Source of the DNA: Bacillota bacterium
GTDB taxonomy: Bacteria > Bacillota > Clostridia > Oscillospirales > Ruminococcaceae
Direction: 5' to 3'
NCBI GenBank assembly: GCA_023412215.1
Contig: JAEYNX010000015.1
Location: forward strand, 1 to 64,000
Length of the DNA: 64,000 nt
Part shown: positions 1-9,162 of the stretch, in pieces
How the letters are laid out: each line of letters starts with the position of its first letter
Position numbering within the stretch: position 1 is the stretch's first letter
Made by a program: the position numbers and the translations under genes
Notes under the pieces: model-generated
The model's input: only the letters and a program-made list of their open reading frames with translations
The model's database searches: none
What the model was told of the DNA's origin: nothing

Positions 1-530
1 AAAACTTCATCTGCGCCGTCACCTACACCAAGGATAAGGACATCCTGCACACGGCAGCCCGAATCAAGGAGGCGTTTGAGGCTCAATACAAGGCAAAGCT
101 GGCTGTCGGTATCGACAGCCCCACGGACAACTACCTGTTCATCCACACCGCATACATCAAGGCCCAAAAGGCGCTGCAGGCCTGCATGCGCTCAAAGAGC
201 AAGGACATCCGCCTGTACAACACCATCAATATGGAGATCTTCTCGGGAGAGATTCCCGACCTGACCAAGCTCGAGTATATCCGAAAGATCTTTCGGGGAT
301 ACTCCGAGGAGGATATCTCGCAGTGGATCAGGATACTGGAGGTGTTCTTTGAAACGGAGGGGGCGATCAGTTTAGCGGCCGAGCGCCTGTATATCCACAA
401 AAACACGCTGCAATACAAGCTCAACAAGCTCAAGGAGGCGACGGGGTACGACCCGCGCTCCATCCGCTATTCCTCGCTCTACTACATCGCTGTGCATTTC
501 TACCGAGATATTCAACATAATATGCTCTGA
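1..530 (+). CDS. CdaR/PucR-type transcriptional regulator, C-terminal part
   Basis: The reading frame is open from base 3 to the TGA at 528-530, so this is the 3' part of a gene that begins before the window. The last about 70 residues form a PucR-type helix-turn-helix with the typical segment AAERLYIHKNTLQYKLNKL, preceded by the alpha/beta linker domain found in sugar-diacid regulators of the CdaR family (ligand-sensing N-terminus not visible). It sits just upstream of a GntP permease and a glycerate kinase on the same strand. In Bacillota, CdaR-like proteins activate such hydroxy-acid genes, so local regulation is a reasonable inference. Confident for the family, not for the ligand. Confidence 0.85.
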   Translation, partial: NFICAVTYTKDKDILHTAARIKEAFEAQYKAKLAVGIDSPTDNYLFIHTAYIKAQKALQACMRSKSKDIRLYNTINMEIFSGEIPDLTKLEYIRKIFRGYSEEDISQWIRILEVFFETEGAISLAAERLYIHKNTLQYKLNKLKEATGYDPRSIRYSSLYYIAVHFYRDIQHNML

Positions 531-696
531 TTTGTGGATTAGCGACAAATTATTAATAAAAATTCTTGGGCATCATGGTATTGGGAACATAAATTCCGGT
601 ATACTTTTATATTCTGTACTATAGCTGAATATTTTGACGAAGACTATAATGAAGTCACCAGTTAACAAACTGTTAAAATGTTTGGAGGTAAAACTA

Positions 697-2091
697 ATGT
701 CAGGGATTTCGCTACTTATAGCTTTTATCGTTGCCATCGCAGTGATGATCATTGCCATTTCGAAGCTTAAAATCCACCCCTTCCTATCGATTATGGGGGT
801 CTCCCTCATCCTCGGTTTGGTGGCTGGAATACCGCTTACGAATATCACCAACGCCGATAAATCGGTCACGATGGGCCTTGCCAATGTCATCGGTGCCGGC
901 TTCAGCGGAACGTTTACCAGCATCGGTATCGTTATCATCTTAGGCGCATTGATCGGAACGATTCTGGAAGCAACGGGCGCCGCCTTTAAACTCGCCGACA
1001 TGGTGATTAAGCTGGTTGGCAAAAAACGCCCCGAGCTCGCTATCCTGCTGATGGGCTGGGTGGTTTCCATCCCCGTTTTCTGCGACAGCGGCTTTGTTAT
1101 TTTAAACCCCATCCGCAAGGCGCTTGTAAAGCGCACACGCACATCCAGCGTGGCGATGACCATGGCGCTCTCGGCCGGTCTTTACATCTCGCATGTTTTC
1201 ATCCCGCCGACACCGGGCCCGATTGCGGCCGCGAACACCTTGGGTATCGGAAACAACCTGCTGCTGGTTATCGGCATGGGCACCTTGATTTCCATTCCCG
1301 CGCTGATTGCTGCGTTTATTGTTTCGAAGCTCATCGGCAAAAAGGTAAAGTCGAAGGATGAACTGGAAAATACGGATGCCGTAACCGAAACCTACGAACA
1401 GATCGTCGCGCGCTACGGCAAGCTTCCGAACGGATTCCTGGCACTTGCCCCCATCATTGTACCGATTCTGTTAATGGCCATCGCGTCAATCGCCGCCATG
1501 GCCAAGATGACAGGAACCACCGCAGGTGTCCTCTCTTTTATCGGAACGCCTATCATCGCGCTGATGGTTGGATTTTTGTTCGGCGTGCTGCTCCTCGCAA
1601 CCTCTAAAAAGATGTCTAAATTCTACGAGCTCTCCAACGACACCCTGAAGATCGTAGGCCCGATTCTGTTTGTAACGGCTGCGGGCGGTGTGCTGGGCAA
1701 AGTCATCTCCGTTTCCGGCCTTGTAACCTTTATCACCGACAATGCGGCGGTGCTGCAAACCGTGGGTATCTTCTTCCCCTTCTTGCTGTCGGCCATCTTA
1801 AAAACCGCTCAGGGTTCCTCTACGGTAGCGCTTACCACGACCGCCGGTATCCTGGCCCCGATGATGGGTGCGTTAGGGCTCGCCTCACCGATGATGACCG
1901 CCTTAACCGTTATGGCTATCGCCGCGGGCGCAATGACCGTATCCCACGCCAACGACTCCTACTTCTGGGTAATCACCAACTTCGGTGAGATGGAGCCGCA
2001 GGACGGTTACAAGACACAAACGCTCATGACCTTAGTGCTGGGCTTAACCTCTATGGCCGCAATCTTCGTACTATCTCTCTTTATCCGTTAA
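697..2091 (+). CDS. GntP-family gluconate/glycerate-type permease
   Basis: A 464-residue integral membrane protein with about 12 hydrophobic segments over its whole length. It has the GntP-family pattern, including the conserved region around FCDSGFVILNP and the late segment TVSHANDSYFWV. It is expected to import a hydroxy acid by proton symport. A TTG at 634 opens the same frame, but the ATG at 697 is chosen because GGAGG lies 8 bases before it and the protein then begins with the normal first membrane helix. A glycerate kinase follows 83 bases downstream, so glycerate or a precursor sugar acid is the likely cargo. The substrate is inference from context. Confidence 0.9.
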   Translation: MSGISLLIAFIVAIAVMIIAISKLKIHPFLSIMGVSLILGLVAGIPLTNITNADKSVTMGLANVIGAGFSGTFTSIGIVIILGALIGTILEATGAAFKLADMVIKLVGKKRPELAILLMGWVVSIPVFCDSGFVILNPIRKALVKRTRTSSVAMTMALSAGLYISHVFIPPTPGPIAAANTLGIGNNLLLVIGMGTLISIPALIAAFIVSKLIGKKVKSKDELENTDAVTETYEQIVARYGKLPNGFLALAPIIVPILLMAIASIAAMAKMTGTTAGVLSFIGTPIIALMVGFLFGVLLLATSKKMSKFYELSNDTLKIVGPILFVTAAGGVLGKVISVSGLVTFITDNAAVLQTVGIFFPFLLSAILKTAQGSSTVALTTTAGILAPMMGALGLASPMMTALTVMAIAAGAMTVSHANDSYFWVITNFGEMEPQDGYKTQTLMTLVLGLTSMAAIFVLSLFIR

Positions 2092-2108
2092 ACAATTGTA
2101 ATAACTTT

Positions 2109-2145
2109 AAGAATGGGGGGGTAAGGTGATTACCGTCCCATTCTT
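2109..2145 (+). terminator. Hairpin between the permease and glycerate kinase genes
   Basis: Arms AAGAATGGG and CCCATTCTT enclose an inner GGTAA/TTACC stem, followed by TTTAAAG. It looks like a weak intrinsic terminator or a transcript-processing stem that would reduce read-through from the permease into the kinase gene. Confidence 0.5.
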
Positions 2146-2174
2146 TAAAGGTACATAGTTGAAAGGAAATTGTC

Positions 2175-3320
2175 ATGAAAAAGATGCTGTGCATACCCGA
2201 CTCCTTCAAAGGAACCATGAGTTCCAGCGAAATCTGCGACATTATGGAACGTGCCATTCACGATATCTATCCGGATGCCGACGTTCTTAAGATACCTGTG
2301 GCCGACGGCGGAGAAGGCAGTGTAGATGCCTTTTTAGCAGCCGTTGGCGGCGAAAAAATCCTTGTAACGGTGAAGGGCCCGCTTTTTGAAAAGCTGCAGG
2401 CCTTTTACGGGGTGATTGACAACGGGCAGACAGCCATTATTGAGATGGCGGCCTGTGCCGGGCTTCCGCTGGTGGGGGAGGAGAAAGACCCCCGTAAAAC
2501 CACCACCTACGGCGTGGGCGAGCTGATTGCACATGCCGTTAGCCGCGGCTGCAAAAAGATCGTTATGGGCCTGGGTGGCAGCGCCACCAACGACGCCGGG
2601 GCCGGGGCGGCCTGTGCGCTCGGGGTTCGGTTTTTAAGCGCCGCGGGCGAGGCATTTATACCGGTGGGTGGTACGCTGAAGGACATCGCCCGCATCGACA
2701 TATCGCACCTTCTGCCCGAGCTGAGTGACGTAGAGATGATAACGATGTGCGATATCGACAACCCAATGTTCGGCGAGACGGGCGCCGCCGCCGTTTTCGG
2801 CCCGCAGAAGGGCGCTACCCCCGAAATCGTCGCGCAGCTGGACGACGGGCTGCGGCATATTGCCGAGCTTTTTAAAACGGATTTGGGCAGGGATGTTTCG
2901 ATACTGCCGGGCTCCGGGGCAGCCGGTGCCATGGGCGGCGGCATGGTGGCCTTTTTGGGCGCCCGATTGCAGATGGGGATTGAAACCGTCTTAGATACCG
3001 TAAGCTTTGACCGGCTGCTGCAGGGCGCCGATATGGTTTTCAGCGGCGAGGGCAAGATTGACACCCAGTCCATCCGCGGGAAAGTGGTGATCGGCGTAGC
3101 CAGACGGGCAAAGGTTGCTAACGTGCCCCTTGTCGCCATTGTCGGCGACATTGGCGACGATATCGACGCCGCCTATGAGGAAGGGGTCACCGCCATCTTC
3201 AGCATCAACCGCGTCGCGGTGGATTTCAAGGTGGCGAAGGCGCGTTCTAAGAGCGATTTGGCGCTGACGATGAAGAACCTGATGTATTTCATCAGTGAGA
3301 TGAGTAAGCGCAAGGCTTAA
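2175..3320 (+). CDS. glxK: Glycerate kinase
   Basis: The 381-residue product matches the GarK/GlxK class of glycerate kinases, which phosphorylate D-glycerate with ATP and feed it into lower glycolysis. Family signatures are the N-terminal PDSFKGTMSS, VADGGEGSVDAF near residue 45, the glycine-rich GLGGSATNDAGAGAA near 135 and the late SGEGKIDTQS near 295. Length is normal. AAAGGAAA precedes the ATG. It follows the GntP permease in the same direction and completes a transport-plus-phosphorylation pair. GlxK, GarK and other glycerate kinases of this fold are hard to separate by sequence, so the symbol is a family label. Confidence 0.92.
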   Translation: MKKMLCIPDSFKGTMSSSEICDIMERAIHDIYPDADVLKIPVADGGEGSVDAFLAAVGGEKILVTVKGPLFEKLQAFYGVIDNGQTAIIEMAACAGLPLVGEEKDPRKTTTYGVGELIAHAVSRGCKKIVMGLGGSATNDAGAGAACALGVRFLSAAGEAFIPVGGTLKDIARIDISHLLPELSDVEMITMCDIDNPMFGETGAAAVFGPQKGATPEIVAQLDDGLRHIAELFKTDLGRDVSILPGSGAAGAMGGGMVAFLGARLQMGIETVLDTVSFDRLLQGADMVFSGEGKIDTQSIRGKVVIGVARRAKVANVPLVAIVGDIGDDIDAAYEEGVTAIFSINRVAVDFKVAKARSKSDLALTMKNLMYFISEMSKRKA

Positions 3321-3354
3321 GTTAATATCGAAGTTTAAGAGTGATTAAACAATT

Positions 3355-3385
3355 GGGCACCTGCCACGACATGTGACAGGTGCCC
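3355..3385. terminator. Hairpin between convergent glxK and larE
   Basis: GGGCACCTG pairs with CAGGTGCCC around a 13-base loop. It lies between two convergent genes and probably stops transcription from both sides; the T-rich stretches next to it are short. Confidence 0.55.
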
Positions 3386-3420
3386 CGTGCTTTACCGATT
3401 CTTTCAGACAGAATGCTTGT

Positions 3421-4233
3421 CTACAGCTTTAAGGTCTCGTTCATACTGCCGGTTCTGTATCCCTTCAAATCCAACGACACATAGGTAAACCCGATCTCTT
3501 TAAACCTTGCGTGGATCTTTTCACGAACCGACGGGTCCATGATAGCGCGGAAACCAGCTTCATCGATCTCAATGCGCGCCAGATTGCCGTGATAGCGCAC
3601 CCGCACCTGATAAAACCCCATGTCCAGCAAAAACTGCTCCGCCTCGTCTATCATCTTCAACCGCTGGGGGGTGATGCTCTCCCCGTACGGGAAGCGTGAG
3701 GAAAGACAGGCGAAGGACTGCTTGTTCCATGTGGGAAGCCCCATCTCTTTAGAGAGCTGCCGAATCTCCGCCTTGGTAAGGCCCGCCTCCCGAAGCGGGC
3801 TTTTAATGCCCAGCTCGGCAACCGCCATCAGTCCCGGCCGGTAATCGCCGTTGTCGTCGATATTGGATGCCTCCGCGACCCACCGCATCCCTTTCTCTGT
3901 GGCGATGTCTTTTATCTTTGTAAACAGCTCCGTTTTGCAGAGGTAGCAGCGGTTGGTGGGATTGGATGAAAAGCCTTCGATGCTCAGCTCCTCCGAATCC
4001 ACAATAAGATGCTCTATGCCGTGCTGTGCGGCAAAGGCGGAAGCCTCGTTTAACTCCCGTTTGGGGAAGCTCATAGACCGTGCGGTTACGGCGATTACTC
4101 CCGTACCCAAGACGTCCTGCGCGACTTTGAGCAGAAAGGTGGAGTCCACGCCGCCGGAAAAGGCCACCGCAACGCTGTTAAGGCCCTTTAAATTCTGTTT
4201 TAATGCTTCATATTTCTCATGTAAATGATCCAT
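3421..4233 (-). CDS. larE: LarE, sacrificial sulfur transferase of nickel-pincer cofactor synthesis
   Basis: The 270-residue product has an N-terminal PP-loop (AVAFSGGVDSTFLLK, residues 22-36) that adenylates the substrate carboxylate. It also has the FACLSSRFPYGE motif, whose cysteine is residue 176, the position known in Lactobacillus plantarum LarE to give up its own sulfur. LarE converts the carboxylated LarB product to the dithio form of pyridinium mononucleotide. A second pair of cysteines (CYLC, 96-99) is present. AAGGAG precedes the ATG. It is the last gene of the Ni/lar operon. The lactate racemase LarA itself is not in this window. Confidence 0.95.
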   Translation of the reverse strand: MDHLHEKYEALKQNLKGLNSVAVAFSGGVDSTFLLKVAQDVLGTGVIAVTARSMSFPKRELNEASAFAAQHGIEHLIVDSEELSIEGFSSNPTNRCYLCKTELFTKIKDIATEKGMRWVAEASNIDDNGDYRPGLMAVAELGIKSPLREAGLTKAEIRQLSKEMGLPTWNKQSFACLSSRFPYGESITPQRLKMIDEAEQFLLDMGFYQVRVRYHGNLARIEIDEAGFRAIMDPSVREKIHARFKEIGFTYVSLDLKGYRTGSMNETLKL

Positions 4234-4272
4234 GCTTTACTCCTTCATCTTTGGATAGGTCGATATTGTATT

Positions 4273-5556
4273 TTAGCAATCGGTCTGCCCCAGGGCAGCC
4301 ATGGCCTGCTGATAGGCCTGTGCAAACGGCACGCCATGCTTGTCGGCAGCCTGCTTCACATCCTCGTATTCGGGCTTCTTCTTAAGAATGCCGTCGCCCT
4401 CGGCGGCTTTAATACGGATGGGCCCGTAAGGGGTATTAACCGTATAAAAGGAATAGCTCAGTATGTTCCTGCGGCAGGGTTTGCAGCGTACCCCCAGTGT
4501 GGTCGTGTGTAAGAGCATCAGGCGCGAAATTTTGTCTTGCTCCTCCGGCTTGCAGAGGCAGGTAAGCATCGTCGCGGGGCGGCTTTTCTTCATGGTGATT
4601 GGCGTTGTGAAGACATCCAGCGCGCCATTTTTAAACAACAGCTCAGACGCATAGCCAATCGCCTCGGGCGTCATATCGTCGAGATTGCAGCTTATCTCGA
4701 TAATCTCATCCTGCCGAGGCCCAGCTTCACCGAGGAACGCCCGTACGCAGTTGGCGGCTTCGAAGTCCTTTGTGCCCATGCCGTAGCCGATTTTTGTTAC
4801 CGCCATCGGCGCCATATCGCCGAAACGCCGGACGAAATGCTTAAGGAGTGCCGCTCCGGTGGGGGTGCACAGCTCACCTTTGATCTTACCGCCGTAGATG
4901 GGCACCCCTTTCAAAATCTGCGCCGTGGCAGGCGCGGGTACGGGCAGGATGCCATGCGCGCACCGGACAAAGCCGGAGCCCACGTGCACGGGCGAGGCGG
5001 TGATCTCCTCCACATCCAGCAGGTGGATGAGCAGGCAGCAGCCTACCACATCCGCCACCGCGTCCATCGTGCCGACCTCGTGGAAGTGAATCTGCTCGAT
5101 CGGCGCGGCGTGAACCATTGCCTCCGCCTCGCCGATCAGCCTGTAAACCGCCCGTGCGTTCTCTTTTACCACATCGGGCAGATCGAGCGTTTCAATCATG
5201 CTGCATACATCCCCGTAGGTATGATGCCCGGCAGGATGATGGGTATGTTCATGAGGGTGCGCGTGCTCATGTGCCTGAAGGCTATCGTGGTGGTGATGTG
5301 CAGGGTTACTGCCGCTTTCCGGCTCGTCCGCAGGTGTGACGTCCTCCGCCCGCTCCTCCTCCCCATGTACCGATACATGGATATGGCTGCCCGTAATCCC
5401 GCATTTCGTCGCCGGAACGCAGTCTATCCGCACACCGGGAAGACCGAGGCTGTTCATTTTTCGCAGAAACAGCTCTTTTTCGGGCAGCAGCTCGAGCAGG
5501 GCCGCCATGAGCATATCGCCCGCCGCGCCCATATTGCATTCCAGATAAAGCTTCAT
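4273..5556 (-). CDS. larC: LarC, nickel insertion protein for the pincer cofactor
   Basis: The 427-residue product matches full-length LarC, the CTP-dependent cyclometallase that inserts Ni into the dithio-pyridinium nucleotide. It begins with the family start LYLECNMGAAGDM. A very histidine-rich stretch at residues 87-112 (HHHH, HAHPHEHTHH, HH) probably binds or stores nickel. In L. plantarum the protein is made from larC1 and larC2 by ribosomal frameshifting; here both parts are in one uninterrupted frame. The start overlaps the larB stop by four bases, suggesting translational coupling. Confidence 0.95.
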   Translation of the reverse strand: MKLYLECNMGAAGDMLMAALLELLPEKELFLRKMNSLGLPGVRIDCVPATKCGITGSHIHVSVHGEEERAEDVTPADEPESGSNPAHHHHDSLQAHEHAHPHEHTHHPAGHHTYGDVCSMIETLDLPDVVKENARAVYRLIGEAEAMVHAAPIEQIHFHEVGTMDAVADVVGCCLLIHLLDVEEITASPVHVGSGFVRCAHGILPVPAPATAQILKGVPIYGGKIKGELCTPTGAALLKHFVRRFGDMAPMAVTKIGYGMGTKDFEAANCVRAFLGEAGPRQDEIIEISCNLDDMTPEAIGYASELLFKNGALDVFTTPITMKKSRPATMLTCLCKPEEQDKISRLMLLHTTTLGVRCKPCRRNILSYSFYTVNTPYGPIRIKAAEGDGILKKKPEYEDVKQAADKHGVPFAQAYQQAMAALGQTDC

Positions 5557-6314
5557 CCCTTCGCCTCCCCCATATGGTTCATTAAGCTCGCCAGATAACC
5601 GGCGCCAAAGCCGTTGTCGATATTCACGACGCTGACATTGCCCGAGCAGGAATTGAGCATCGAAAGCAGGGCGGACAGGCCGTTAAAATTTGCGCCGTAG
5701 CCGATGCTGGTGGGCACGGCAATCACAGGGGCAGATACCAGCCCGCCCACCACGGTGGCAAGCGCGCCCTCCATCCCCGCCACCGCGATAACCACCCGCG
5801 CGCTCATGAGCACATCCAGCTTGGAAAGCAGGCGGTGCAGGCCCGCGACGCCCACGTCGTAAAGGCGTTCTACGCGGTTGCCCAGCGCTTCGGCGGTAAC
5901 CGCCGCCTCCTCCGCCACGGGCTGGTCGCTGGTGCCGGCGGTGGCCACCACAATCATTCCGGAGGTGTATACCTCCTTCTTGCGCCCAAAGATGCCGATG
6001 CGCGACACAGGGTCATAGTCTATCGGCAGCTTTCGCTGCAGCTCTTCGGCCTTTTCAGGGGATAAGCGCGTGATAAGGATGTTATGGTTGACGCGCTCCT
6101 TCATGGCCAGGACGATACCCGCTATCTGCCCGGCCGTCTTGCCCGCGCCGAAAATCACCTCGGGTATCCCGTGCCTGAGCTCGCGGTGATGGTCGATCTT
6201 GGCATATCCCAAATCCTCAAAGGGCTCCATCTTAAGCTTTAGAAGAGCGTCCTGCGGCGTCGCCTCGCCCTTCTGCACCTGGTTGAGCAAATCCAGTATC
6301 TGATCTTGTCGCAT
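5553..6314 (-). CDS. larB: LarB, nicotinate adenine dinucleotide carboxylase/hydrolase
   Basis: A 253-residue protein of the LarB family, which carboxylates the pyridinium ring of NaAD and cleaves the phosphoanhydride, the first step of pincer-cofactor synthesis. The C-terminal two thirds is PurE-like, with VIFGAGKTAGQI, ATAGTSDQPVAEEA and AGMEGALATVVGGL. An upstream ATG at 6392 would add 26 residues of no family character. The ATG at 6314 is preferred because GGAGG stands just before it and the protein then starts MRQDQILDLL. It overlaps larC by four bases. Confidence 0.94.
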   Translation of the reverse strand: MRQDQILDLLNQVQKGEATPQDALLKLKMEPFEDLGYAKIDHHRELRHGIPEVIFGAGKTAGQIAGIVLAMKERVNHNILITRLSPEKAEELQRKLPIDYDPVSRIGIFGRKKEVYTSGMIVVATAGTSDQPVAEEAAVTAEALGNRVERLYDVGVAGLHRLLSKLDVLMSARVVIAVAGMEGALATVVGGLVSAPVIAVPTSIGYGANFNGLSALLSMLNSCSGNVSVVNIDNGFGAGYLASLMNHMGEAKG

Positions 6315-6398
6315 GTTGGTCCTCCATTCATATGGGTTCGTGATTCGCGGCGCACCCTTATCTGCCAAAACGCCGCTTCTATCGGGGGCCATTCGTTG

Positions 6399-7184
6399 TC
6401 AGAAGTTGTGGATATGAAAGTGGTGATGCCCGCCGTCCTCGTGGCGGTGATAGTACTCATCCACCAGATTCACGCGCTTGAGCAGGCCGATGTCATCCAA
6501 AAGTTGTTCGGTTTTTAAGTCGGCGGCAATCGAGTGCCCCTCGTCAAACAGCACGGCTCTGGTTGAAATCTCCTGCACCAGCCTTAGGTTATGGGTGGAG
6601 GTGATGAGTGTCTTGCCAACGTCATTCAGCTGTATCAAGAATTCCGCCAGCCACCGCTCCGTTCTCGGGTCAAGGCCGTTCATCGGTTCGTCCAGCACCA
6701 GCACCTGTGGGTTGAGCGCCAAGACGCTTGCAATCGCCACCTTCTTCTTCTCTCCGCCGCTTAGGTGGTAGGGCTGCCGGTGCTTAAAATCCTGCAGCTT
6801 TAACAGGTCAAGGCAGTCGTTTACCCGCGCCTGCACCGCGGCCTCGTCCATCCCCATCTGCCGGGGGCCGAAGGCGACCTCATCAAACACGTCGGCACAG
6901 AAAAGCTGTGTGTCGGAGTGCTGGAACACAAATCCTATCCGCTGGTGAAACCGCTTGGAAAAGCCCGCGTTCTTGAGCTTCTTCTGGGTGATCTCCTCCC
7001 CGTCAAAGCAGTAACTGCCGCTCACCGGTGAGATAATCCCGCTTAAGAGCTTAAGCAGGGTCGACTTGCCGCTGCCGTTTGGCCCGAGCAGCGACACCGC
7101 CTCCCCTTTACCTATTTTCAGGTTGATATTATTTAAGGCGCAAGCCCCTTCATAGGAATAGAACACATTTTTAAGCTCAATCAT
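6399..7184 (-). CDS. larO: LarO/NikO, ATPase of an ECF-type nickel importer
   Basis: A 261-residue ABC ATPase with Walker A LLGPNGSGKSTLL, Q-loop FVFQHSDTQLF, signature LSGGEKKK and Walker B VLVLDEPMNGLDP, typical of CbiO/NikO energy-coupling ATPases. The C-terminus carries a histidine-rich tail (HRHEDGGHHHFHIH), unusual for CbiO proteins of cobalt systems and consistent with nickel handling. It lies 2 bases from the T-component gene and upstream of larB. Its place in a lar operon favours nickel as the metal; cobalt cannot be excluded by sequence alone. Confidence 0.92.
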   Translation of the reverse strand: MIELKNVFYSYEGACALNNINLKIGKGEAVSLLGPNGSGKSTLLKLLSGIISPVSGSYCFDGEEITQKKLKNAGFSKRFHQRIGFVFQHSDTQLFCADVFDEVAFGPRQMGMDEAAVQARVNDCLDLLKLQDFKHRQPYHLSGGEKKKVAIASVLALNPQVLVLDEPMNGLDPRTERWLAEFLIQLNDVGKTLITSTHNLRLVQEISTRAVLFDEGHSIAADLKTEQLLDDIGLLKRVNLVDEYYHRHEDGGHHHFHIHNF

Positions 7185-7186
7185 TG

Positions 7187-7990
7187 TTAACCTCTGCTTA
7201 AGTAAATAAAGGCAAGCACAAGACCCGCATTGATCGCCAGATAGAGAAGGTCATAAAGCGTCAGCTTAAGCTTAGTATAGGCGCGGTATTCCCCCGTAAA
7301 TCCCCGGCATTCCATTGCGGCATGCATATCCTCCGCCATCTCCCGCGATTTAATGAACAAGGTTCCCGCCACGCCGGAAAGCGAGGTGCATTTGCCTGTG
7401 TTTCTGCCGACCGACCGCAGTTTTAAGGCATACAGCATCTCAAGGGTAAACTCGCCGAGCATCACGATATACTTGATGGTGATATCCAACACGAAGATAA
7501 AAAGGTCGGGCAGAAAAAAGCGCTTGAGCGCCCTGATGATGGCATCCCACCGGGTGGAATGGGAAAGGATATTAACAGCCATAATGGTGGCCAGCACCTT
7601 AACGGGTATCATCACCACACTGTAGCTGTTGCCGTAAAAAGCAGCCGGCAACAAAACCAGCAAGGTAAAAAGGGCCATGAGGATGCTCACCCGTAAAACC
7701 TTTATCATCTCTTTTGTCGGCATCATACTTACTGTCAACAGCAGATAGGTAACAACGACAAACGCAAATGTGTAGCTGCGTGAAAGCGAAAGCAGCAGAA
7801 CAAGCAAAAAGGTACACGCGACCTTTAACACCGCATTTACGGGAAAGCGCGGTACCGTATAGCCGCTTTGCGCGCGCACCCTCGCAAGCAGCCGGAGCAG
7901 CGACAGGATGGTTTTGTTGATAAAGCCGTCCTTGTCCGGCAGGGGGGTATATTCTTCGTTTTTAAGCAGCCAGTCCGGCACCAATTTCAT
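7187..7990 (-). CDS. larQ: LarQ/NikQ, transmembrane T component of the nickel importer
   Basis: A 267-residue CbiQ-family membrane protein with about five hydrophobic segments. The cytoplasmic coupling region contains ALKLRSVGRNTG and AAMECRGFTGEYR, the two Ala-Arg-Gly-type motifs that contact the ATPase. It links substrate capture by LarMN to ATP hydrolysis by LarO. It is separated from larMN by 14 bases and from larO by 2 bases, a tight operon. Confidence 0.92.
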   Translation of the reverse strand: MKLVPDWLLKNEEYTPLPDKDGFINKTILSLLRLLARVRAQSGYTVPRFPVNAVLKVACTFLLVLLLSLSRSYTFAFVVVTYLLLTVSMMPTKEMIKVLRVSILMALFTLLVLLPAAFYGNSYSVVMIPVKVLATIMAVNILSHSTRWDAIIRALKRFFLPDLFIFVLDITIKYIVMLGEFTLEMLYALKLRSVGRNTGKCTSLSGVAGTLFIKSREMAEDMHAAMECRGFTGEYRAYTKLKLTLYDLLYLAINAGLVLAFIYLSRG

Positions 7991-8004
7991 ATACTTCCTT
8001 TAAC

Positions 8005-9024
8005 TCATTTTGAGCCATCCGTTGGCCCAAGCGGTGCACCCGCCTTGCTTTTTATTAGGCTGCCGAGGATTCTGAACAGGATGATCATAATTGCGACCCC
8101 GAACAGCGCCGACAGGACATACCCTGCGATCTCCGGCAGGCCGCTGACGGCATAATCTGAAAACAACGCCTGAAAGCTAAAGCCGTTCGCCATCCCCTCC
8201 GGCACAAAGCCGAGCGGTTTTCCGCCTGATACCACCGACTGAATTTCTTCGGCTCCCCACTCTCCCCACGCCGTACCGGCGGCCAGCAGGCCGAGCGGGG
8301 TAAGCAGGATAAGCGCCGCGAGCAGGCCGTAAACCGCTTTACTCCTTTTCTGTGCGCCCTCGTAGAGGGTGCCGGGCGAAACCCTTTTGATAAAGGCAAA
8401 GATAAAGACGGTAAACAGTGCCTCCACCACACCGGCTACAAGAAGGTGCGGAATCAGCATCGCCGGAATGGACACCGACAGCGGGTAAGGGCAATACAAC
8501 GCCTGCCCCGCCGCGCTGGTAAAGAGATAGGGTTGAATGCCAAACTCGATGGCCGTACTCAAAGCCGCCAGATTAATGGCGAGATAGGAGCCGAGCACGA
8601 TGCCGAGATACTCCCCTTTTTCCGATTTAAAGAGGGTCTTCACGAGCCGGTAAACGAAATAGCCCGCAAACGGGAGCACAAACGCCATGTTAAAGCAGTT
8701 GGCCCCAAAGGCGAGAATCCCGCCGTCCCCGAAAAGCAATGCCTGCACCAGCAGGGCGACCGTGACCGAGATACACGCCGAATACGGCCCGAGCAAAATC
8801 GCCAGCAGCGTTCCGCCCACCGCGTGGCCGGTCGTGCCCCCGGGCAGCGGCACATTAAACATCATCATTAAAAACGAAAAGGCGGCGCCGATGCCCAGCA
8901 GCGGCATCTTGGCCTTGGATACCTCTTCCTTAACCTTTTTTACCGAGACAACCCATACGGGAACCATCGCGGCACCCAAGGCCGCGCAGGTAGACGGGCT
9001 TAGATAATTGTCTGGAATATGCAT
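8005..9024 (-). CDS. larMN: LarMN/NikMN, fused nickel-binding S component
   Basis: The 339-residue protein starts MHIPDNYLSPSTC; in the CbiM/NikM family the His right after the initiator Met and a later His coordinate the metal. Six to seven membrane segments of NikM are followed by a C-terminal NikN-like part with one helix at each end, so M and N are fused. The ATG at 9024 is chosen over one at 9099, because the upstream codons overlap the leader terminator and the metal-binding N-terminus must be the mature one. AGGGACGG precedes it. First gene of the operon. Confidence 0.92.
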   Translation of the reverse strand: MHIPDNYLSPSTCAALGAAMVPVWVVSVKKVKEEVSKAKMPLLGIGAAFSFLMMMFNVPLPGGTTGHAVGGTLLAILLGPYSACISVTVALLVQALLFGDGGILAFGANCFNMAFVLPFAGYFVYRLVKTLFKSEKGEYLGIVLGSYLAINLAALSTAIEFGIQPYLFTSAAGQALYCPYPLSVSIPAMLIPHLLVAGVVEALFTVFIFAFIKRVSPGTLYEGAQKRSKAVYGLLAALILLTPLGLLAAGTAWGEWGAEEIQSVVSGGKPLGFVPEGMANGFSFQALFSDYAVSGLPEIAGYVLSALFGVAIMIILFRILGSLIKSKAGAPLGPTDGSK

Positions 9025-9056
9025 GGTAGACCGTCCCTTCATGTACAAACAAAAAT

Positions 9057-9094
9057 CCCGAGAAAGTACCGCTTCGCACGGTGTCTTTCCCGGG
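9057..9094 (-). terminator. Intrinsic terminator in the larMN leader (candidate attenuator)
   Basis: On the minus strand CCCGGGAAAG pairs over ten positions (one G-T) with CTTTCTCGGG. An inner ACCG/CGGT stem lies between the arms and ATTTTTGTTT follows. It stands between the lar promoter and the larMN start with no gene to terminate, so it most likely acts as a conditional stop. Confidence 0.8.
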
Positions 9095-9162
9095 TTCATC
9101 CCAAAGCATTGCAGTGTTTAAACAGGGGTAACCAAAAGCCTTCATGGCCTTATTGCCTTTAG
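9095..9162 (-). ncRNA. Structured 5' leader of the lar nickel operon, class unknown
   Basis: The transcript from the promoter at 9163-9192 begins near 9155 and runs about 130 bases before larMN. Its first part contains related short blocks AAGGC, AAGGCC and GAAGGC, then a GGG-ATGAA-CCC element. The CCC of that element is also the first base run of the terminator stem, so the two folds exclude each other. This is the usual build of a riboswitch or attenuator. It does not resemble the NiCo, fluoride or cobalamin consensus as far as I can judge by eye. Ligand unknown; nickel is the obvious guess. Confidence 0.5.

Noticed and set aside
4537..5598. 353-codon frame opposite larC
   Set aside because: Antisense shadow of larC with no ribosome site or known domain.
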